From Gammaproteobacteria bacterium (GTDB lineage Bacteria; Pseudomonadota; Gammaproteobacteria; Steroidobacterales; Steroidobacteraceae): a stretch of DNA of 12,186 bases. The notes beneath the pieces are model-generated. The model searched no databases. It had not been told where the DNA came from and saw only the letters and a list, made by a program, of their open reading frames with translations. Numbering within the stretch: position 1 is the first letter of the stretch; each line of letters begins with the position of its first letter. Where the stretch lies: the NCBI GenBank assembly GCA_009923475.1, contig RFTM01000019.1:1-12186 (forward strand). Reading direction: 5' to 3'. Shown here one piece after another: positions 8,054-12,186 of this stretch. A program made the position numbers and the translations under genes.

Positions 8054-9438
8054 CGCGGCCGGCGCGCGCGCCGCGGCTTGCCGGCCCGCTCCGCGACCAA
8101 CAACGAGAGCTCGAGCGCCTGCTCGTAATTGAGGCGCGGATCGACCGTCGACTTGTAGGCGCGCTGCAGGTCGGCGTCGGTGAGGCCGCGGGCCCCGCCG
8201 GTGCATTCGGTGACATCCTCTCCAGTGAGCTCGACGTGCACGCCGCCGAGCTGCGACCCCATCGCCTCGTGCACCTGGAAGGAGAGCTCGAGCTCGCGCA
8301 GGATGTTCTCGAAGCGCCGGGTCTTGTAGCCGCCCGAGCTGTTCTCGGTGTTGCCGTGCATGGGATCGCAGATCCAGAGGACAGAGTGTCCCGTGGCGCG
8401 CACCGCCTCGATGGCGCGCGGCAGCGCGGCCTCGAGGTCTTTGGCGCCGAAACGATGGATCAGCGCGAGCCGGCCCGGCGTGTTGTCCGGGTTCAGCGTG
8501 GTGACGAGCCGCTGCAGCCAGTCGGCGTCCATCGCGGCGCCGACCTTGACGCCGATCGGGTTGGCGATGCCGCGGCAGTACTCGACGTGCGCGCCGCCGA
8601 TCTCGGCGGTGCGCATGCCGATCCAGGGCATGTGCGTCGAGAGGTTGTACCAACGGCCCTGCCGCGGGATATGCCGGGTCTGCGCCTGCTCGTAATGCAG
8701 GACCAGCGCCTCGTGGCTCGTGTAGAAGTCGGTCCGCAGCGACTGGTGGACCTCTTTCGCGCTGATGGTCTCGAAGAACTCGAGGCCGTCCGCGACCGAG
8801 GCGACGATGCGCTCGTACTGGGACTTGAAGGGCGAATGCCCGACGAACCCGAGGTCCCAGTACTCCGGGTGGTGCAGGTCGGCGAACCCGCCGTCGATCA
8901 GCGCCCGCACGAAGTTGATCGTGAGCGCGGCGCGTTCGTAGCCCCGCAGCAGCAATGAAGGGTCCGGCTCGCGCGCCGCCGCCGTGAACTCGGGACGGTT
9001 CACGATGTCGCCGCGGTAGGACGGCAGCGTGACGCCGTCGCGGGTCTCGGTGTCGGCCGAGCGCGGCTTGGCGTACTGCCCCGCCATGCGGCCGACGCGG
9101 ATGACGGGCTTCTTGAGCCCGTGCACCAGCACGAGGCTCATCTGCAGCAGGATCTTCAGGCGCTGTGCGATACGTCCCGACTCGCAGTCGTCGAAGCTCT
9201 CGGCGCAATCGCCGCCCTGCAGCAGGAAGCGCTCGCCGCGCTGCGCGGCGGCCAACTCCTCGCGCAGGCGCTCGACCTCCCAGGACACGACGATGGGCGG
9301 CAGGCGCGACAACTGGTCGACGGCGGCATCCAAAGCCGCGCGGTCCCGGTAGGCCGGTTGTTGGCGCGCCGGACGCGACTGCCAGGAGTCGGGGGTCCAG
9401 TCCTTGAGAGGCTCTGTCTGTGCGTTCACGCCCGGCAT
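8050..9438 (-). CDS. 3-deoxy-7-phosphoheptulonate (DAHP) synthase, class II
   Basis: It joins phosphoenolpyruvate and erythrose-4-phosphate to make DAHP, the entry step of the shikimate pathway to aromatic amino acids. The 462 residues fit the class II (plant/Mycobacterium) type, not the shorter E. coli AroF/G/H type. Metal-site residues are visible as C78 (QGGDCAESF), H361 (DPMHGNT), E403 (GGVHVELTGEDVTEC) and D433 (TVDPRLN). Other blocks are RVGRMAGQYAKPRS (114-127), LPSYRGDIVN and GLEFFETISAKEV. The ATG at 9438 is chosen because it follows the mazG stop after a single base. The frame is open upstream but would overlap mazG. It is the last gene of the Nudix-mazG-DAHP synthase unit, and its TAA overlaps the TAG of the convergent regulator. 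Confidence 0.95.
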   Translation of the reverse strand: MPGVNAQTEPLKDWTPDSWQSRPARQQPAYRDRAALDAAVDQLSRLPPIVVSWEVERLREELAAAQRGERFLLQGGDCAESFDDCESGRIAQRLKILLQMSLVLVHGLKKPVIRVGRMAGQYAKPRSADTETRDGVTLPSYRGDIVNRPEFTAAAREPDPSLLLRGYERAALTINFVRALIDGGFADLHHPEYWDLGFVGHSPFKSQYERIVASVADGLEFFETISAKEVHQSLRTDFYTSHEALVLHYEQAQTRHIPRQGRWYNLSTHMPWIGMRTAEIGGAHVEYCRGIANPIGVKVGAAMDADWLQRLVTTLNPDNTPGRLALIHRFGAKDLEAALPRAIEAVRATGHSVLWICDPMHGNTENSSGGYKTRRFENILRELELSFQVHEAMGSQLGGVHVELTGEDVTECTGGARGLTDADLQRAYKSTVDPRLNYEQALELSLLVAERAGKPRRARRPR

Positions 9439-9439
9439 T

Positions 9440-10231
9440 CTAGCCGTCTGTCTTGGCACGCGCCCACAAGGCTTCCCAGGCGTCCAGATCCAGCGCATCG
9501 AGGGCCTTGCCCTGCTCGCGGGCCAGGACTTCCATGCGCGCGAAACGGCACTCGAACTTCGCGTTGCTCGAGCGCAGGGCGGCCTCGGGGTCGAGGCCGA
9601 GATGCCGCGCCCAGTTGGCGACGGCGAACAGCACGTCGCCGAGCTCGTCCTCCTGGCGCGCCCGGCTTTCGCCGTCCCGCAGCGTCGCCTCGAACTCGCC
9701 GATCTCCTCGTCGAGCTTGGCGCGCACGCCGCTCACGTCCGGCCAATCGAACCCCACACGCGCCGCACGCTTGCCGAGCTTGGCCGCTCGCGTCAGCGCG
9801 GGCAGCGCGCGTGCGACGCCGTCCAGGGTCCCCTGCTGGCCGGCCGCCGCCCGTTCGGCGGCCTTGAAGCCCTCCCAGGCGACGGTCTGCTGCGCCACGC
9901 CCAGCGCGTCCGGCACGGCGAACACATGCGGGTGACGGCGCTCGAGCTTGTCGGCGATGGCGGTGGCGACGGCATCGAAATCGAAGCTGCCCTGCTCTTC
10001 GGCGATGCGCGCCAGGAAAACCACCTGGAACAGCACGTCACCGAGCTCGTCGCGCACCGCTGCGGGATCGCCGCCGGCCACGGCGTCGGCGAGTTCGTGG
10101 GCCTCCTCGAGCGTGTGCGGCACGATGCTCTGCATGGTCTGCGCGCGGTCCCATTCGCAGCCGCCGTGCGGGTCGCGCAGGCGCCGCATCACCTCGAGCA
10201 AGCGCGCGATCGCCGTCGCCGGGGCGCTCAT
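9440..10231 (-). CDS. mazG: Nucleoside triphosphate pyrophosphohydrolase MazG
   Basis: MazG hydrolyses NTPs and dNTPs to monophosphates and pyrophosphate, clearing non-canonical nucleotides and, in E. coli, affecting the (p)ppGpp response. The 263-residue protein has two tandem MazG domains. The first carries DPHGGCEWDRAQT (20-32), EEAHE (42-46) and DELGDVLFQ (61-69). The second carries DEEIGEFE (174-181) and DELGDVLFAVANWARHLG (195-212). These acidic clusters bind Mg. The length matches E. coli MazG. The ATG at 10231 overlaps the upstream Nudix stop as ATGA. A GAGGA Shine-Dalgarno sits 9 nt before it, within a hairpin. One base separates its stop from the DAHP synthase start. Confidence 0.95.
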   Translation of the reverse strand: MSAPATAIARLLEVMRRLRDPHGGCEWDRAQTMQSIVPHTLEEAHELADAVAGGDPAAVRDELGDVLFQVVFLARIAEEQGSFDFDAVATAIADKLERRHPHVFAVPDALGVAQQTVAWEGFKAAERAAAGQQGTLDGVARALPALTRAAKLGKRAARVGFDWPDVSGVRAKLDEEIGEFEATLRDGESRARQEDELGDVLFAVANWARHLGLDPEAALRSSNAKFECRFARMEVLAREQGKALDALDLDAWEALWARAKTDG

Positions 10232-10956
10232 GCGGCGAGTTCCTCGCCGCGCAACAGGCGGTAGAGCGTGAAGAGCATCCCGGCGGTGGCGCCCCAGATG
10301 TTGCGGTCGCCGAACGGCATGTCGACGAACTCCACGGCCTCGCCCGCGTATTCGCGCACCCGCGGCACGTGGTTCGCGGGGTCCAACAGGTGGCGCAGCG
10401 GCACCTCGAAGGCCTCGTCGACCTCGGTCGGATCGAGGCGCAGCTCGTAACCGGGCGTCACGAAGGACACGACCGGTGTCACGCGATATCCGGAGACGGG
10501 GATCAGGTGATCGGGCAGGAATCCGGCGACCGAAACCCAAGAGCGGGCGAGGCCGATCTCCTCCTCGGTCTCGCGCAATGCGGCAGACACCGCGTCCGGA
10601 TCGCCCGGCTCGAGCCTGCCGCCGTGGAAGCTGATCTGGCCGGGGTGGTGGGGCAGGCTGCTCGACCGTTGGGTCAGCAAGACGCTGAGGCCGTCCGGCC
10701 GCTCGACGATGGGCACGAGCACCGCAGCGGGCACCGGGGGACGGGCGAACAATTCGCCCATGGGACGGCCCTCACCGCCCGAGATCCGCCGTCGCCGCCA
10801 GTCCCGCATCGGCTCGGCGCTGGGTGCCGGCTTCACCCGCCGCGCGATCAGGTCGCGCAGGGCATCGGGAGCGAGGGCAGCGGGCAGTGTGGGCGACAAA
10901 TCGGTGACTTCCGGGTTCTGGCCGGGCGCGGGACGCGCCTGCGTTACAATCGCCAT
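10228..10956 (-). CDS. Nudix hydrolase, NudL/CoA pyrophosphatase type
   Basis: Proteins of this type cleave coenzyme A and its derivatives to 3',5'-ADP and acyl-phosphopantetheine. The UPF0035-type signature is present: LLTQRSSSLPHHPGQISFHGG (93-113) leads into the Nudix helix REТEEEIGL in Latin letters R128-E129-T130-E131-E132-E133-I134-G135-L136. The Glu of the classical Gx5E part is replaced, which is usual in this subgroup. WGATAGMLFTLYRLL near the C-terminus is also typical. The 242 residues are longer than E. coli NudL because of a roughly 50-residue N-terminal extension. The ATG at 10956 overlaps a good -10 box on the same strand. A TTG at codon 20 has GGAAG 8 nt upstream and could be the real start. 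It is the first gene of the mazG-DAHP synthase unit and is divergent from purB. Confidence 0.88.
   Translation of the reverse strand: MAIVTQARPAPGQNPEVTDLSPTLPAALAPDALRDLIARRVKPAPSAEPMRDWRRRRISGGEGRPMGELFARPPVPAAVLVPIVERPDGLSVLLTQRSSSLPHHPGQISFHGGRLEPGDPDAVSAALRETEEEIGLARSWVSVAGFLPDHLIPVSGYRVTPVVSFVTPGYELRLDPTEVDEAFEVPLRHLLDPANHVPRVREYAGEAVEFVDMPFGDRNIWGATAGMLFTLYRLLRGEELAA
10232..10250 (-). promoter_or_regulatory. Hairpin enclosing the mazG Shine-Dalgarno
   Basis: GCGGCGAG and CTCGCCGC form a perfect 8-bp stem with the 3-nt loop GAA, ending at the base before the mazG ATG. The GAGGA ribosome-binding site lies in the stem and loop. The same bases encode the last codons of the Nudix gene (RGEELAA), so ribosomes finishing that gene would open the stem. 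This is a classic arrangement for translational coupling. The effect is inferred. Confidence 0.5.
10945..10950 (+). promoter_or_regulatory. Probable -10 box of purB
   Basis: TACAAT matches the sigma-70 -10 consensus at 5 of 6 positions, 35 nt upstream of the purB ATG, which would leave a leader of about 28 nt. No good -35 hexamer stands at 16-18 nt. It lies inside the 5' end of the divergent Nudix frame as annotated. Confidence 0.45.
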
Positions 10957-10963
10957 TTTAGCA
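10955..10963 (-). promoter_or_regulatory. Extended -10 element for the Nudix-mazG-DAHP synthase unit
   Basis: The minus strand reads TGCTAAAAT, a TGn extended -10. It overlaps the annotated Nudix ATG (10956-10954), so transcription would begin near 10948, inside the annotated frame. Either the element is fortuitous or the Nudix protein starts further in. It lies only 4 bp from the purB -10 on the other strand. Confidence 0.4.
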
Positions 10964-10984
10964 CCGCCGCGGCACGGACCCTCG

Positions 10985-12117
10985 ATGCACCTCGACCCCC
11001 TCCTCGCCCTCTCGCCGGTCGACGGGCGCTACGCGCGCAGCACAGCGCCGCTGCGCGCGCACCTGTCGGAGTCGGCACTGATCCGCCAACGGATCCGCAT
11101 CGAGGCCGCATGGTTGCTCGCGCTCGCGCATGCCCGTCCGCCAGGCGTTCCCGCCGCGGCGACGCTCTCCGCCGCCGTGCTCGCCGCCGCGCAGGCGTTG
11201 CTCGATGCACCCCCGGCGGACGCCGCGCCCGCCGTCAAGGCGATCGAGCAGCGCACCAACCACGACGTCAAGGCGGTCGAATACTTCGTCCGCGATCATC
11301 TGGCCGCGGCGGGCGCCTCGCCCGCCGAGCTCGAACTCGTGCACTTCGGCTGCACCTCCGAGGACATCAACAACCTCGCTTGGGCGCTGATGCTCACCGG
11401 CGCCCGCGACGAGATGTGCGGCACGCTGGCCGCGCTCGCAGCGCAGCTCGGGGGGCTCGCCCGCGAACACGCCTCGCTCGGCATGCTCTCGCGCACCCAC
11501 GGCCAGACCGCGAGCCCGACCACGCTCGGCAAGGAGTTCGCCAACGTGGCCGCAAGGCTTGAGCGCGCCGTCCGCCGCTGGCGGCAGGTCGAGGCGCTCG
11601 GCAAGTGGAACGGCGCGGTGGGCAACTTCAACGCCCACACCGCCGCCGCGCCGCAGGCGGACTGGCCGGCGATCTCGCGCGGGTTCGTCGCCTCCCTCGG
11701 GCTCGCGCACAATCCGCTCACCACGCCAAGCTGCCCATCTCACGGTGGCAGCGAGACCTCACCGACTCCACGGTGCTGCGCAACTTCGGCGTCGCGCTCG
11801 GACACTCGCTGGTCGCGCTGCGCGCGCTCGAGCGCGGGATCGGCAAGATCGCGCCCGACCCGCTGCGCATCGCGGCCGACCTCGACGAAGCCTGGGAAGT
11901 GCTCGGCGAGGCGGTGCAGACGGTGCTGCGCGCCGCCGGCGTCCCGGACGGCTACGAACTGCTGAAGGACTTCACCCGCGGCCGCCGCATCGACGCCGCG
12001 CTGTACCGCGAGTTCGTCGCGGGCTTGCCGCTGCCCGCATCCGAGCGGGCGAGGCTCGCGGCGCTGCGCCCGGCGGACTACCTCGGCCTCGCCGCCGAGC
12101 TCGCCGCGACGCGCTGA
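10985..12117 (+). pseudogene. purB: Adenylosuccinate lyase with internal deletion and frameshift
   Basis: Adenylosuccinate lyase acts twice in purine synthesis, releasing fumarate from SAICAR and from adenylosuccinate. From the ATG at 10985 the frame gives 247 recognisable residues (LSPVDGRYA, QRTNHDVKAVEYF, FGCTSEDINN, RTHGQTASPTTLGKE with H172) up to NPLTT at 11725. The family sequence resumes at 11728 in another frame with KLPISRWQRDLTDSTVLRN and runs 129 residues to a normal C-terminus and TGA at 12115-12117. About 80 residues (near 238 nt) are missing, including the signature loop SSTMPHKVNP that carries the catalytic serine. Read straight through, translation would leave the family sequence and stop at 11965 after 326 codons. 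Both halves are well conserved with no other decay, which suggests a very recent lesion or an assembly error. Confidence 0.88.
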
Positions 12118-12147
12118 GCCGCCGCCGTCGGCGGCAGGCCTGGACGC

Positions 12148-12186
12148 ATGAAGGTCATCGTCGGAGTCTCGGGCGGCGTCGATTCG
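12148..12186 (+). CDS. mnmA: tRNA-specific 2-thiouridylase MnmA, N-terminus (partial, runs off the right edge)
   Basis: The 13 visible codons read MKVIVGVSGGVDS, the first beta strand and the ATP-binding PP-loop SGGVDS of MnmA, which puts sulfur on U34 of tRNA-Lys, -Glu and -Gln. Similar PP-loops occur in other ATP pyrophosphatases, but position relative to the start codon and linkage to purB (mnmA-hflD-purB in E. coli) favour MnmA. It begins 30 nt after the purB stop on the same strand. A short GC stem (12121-12135) lies in the gap, and no clear Shine-Dalgarno is seen. Confidence 0.85.
   Translation, partial: MKVIVGVSGGVDS

Noticed and set aside
6503..9208. A 901-codon minus-strand frame crossing the regulator and the DAHP synthase gene
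   Set aside because: It is out of frame with DAHP synthase and antisense to the regulator, and both real genes have full family motifs.
11723..11728. Programmed ribosomal frameshift in purB
   Set aside because: A shift would not restore the roughly 80 missing residues with the catalytic loop, and no slippery heptamer is seen at the junction.
11605..12117. A separate small gene in the second purB frame
   Set aside because: Its C-terminal part is plainly the end of PurB (SRWQRDLTDSTVLRN onwards). Its first part is out-of-frame PurB, so it is one broken gene and not a new one.

Overview
The window reads as chromosomal DNA of a high-GC gammaproteobacterium. The clues are strongly GC-rich third codon positions, the syntenic block uvrC-pgsA-tRNA-Gly-tRNA-Cys (as in E. 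coli uvrC-pgsA-glyW-cysT), and purB next to mnmA. The glyoxylate genes with an XRE-type regulator and a class II DAHP synthase would fit a Xanthomonadales- or Steroidobacteraceae-like lineage, but that placement is inference. There are no insertion sequences, phage genes, integrases or CRISPR arrays. This is a core-metabolism region, not an island.

Layout. (1) 1-384, minus strand: the start of an exported protein with a Tat-like signal peptide, then tRNA-Cys(GCA) and tRNA-Gly(GCC), served by a good sigma-70 promoter lying over the pgsA stop codon. (2) 427-3473, minus strand: a tight repair and lipid cluster in the transcription order family 5 uracil-DNA glycosylase, uvrC, pgsA, with gaps of 2 and 3 nt. 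(3) 3531-6456, minus strand: the glyoxylate shunt operon aceB-aceA. (4) 6521-8053, plus strand: a divergent 510-residue XRE-family regulator with a degenerate IrrE/ScfR-like core. The 64-bp AT-rich gap before it carries three TTTCACA copies on an exact 14-bp period plus a perfect 6-1-6 inverted repeat. (5) 8050-10956, minus strand: a Nudix CoA pyrophosphatase-like gene, mazG and a class II DAHP synthase, with overlaps or gaps of a few bases. The last one collides tail-to-tail with the regulator. (6) 10985-12117, plus strand: purB, followed by the first 13 codons of mnmA at the right edge.

How the parts work together. aceB and aceA let the cell grow on acetate or fatty acids, and the divergent regulator is the obvious candidate to control them through the repeat array. 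The UDG-uvrC pair couples base excision and nucleotide excision repair functions, both probably Fe-S proteins. Nudix-mazG is a nucleotide/cofactor housecleaning pair placed ahead of the first enzyme of aromatic amino acid synthesis.

The most striking observation is that purB is broken. The reading frame jumps at about 11725-11728, and about 80 residues, including the catalytic serine loop, are missing. This is either a real lesion in a normally essential purine gene or a sequence/assembly error. The second is the TTTCACA array, which looks like an undescribed operator for the glyoxylate regulator.
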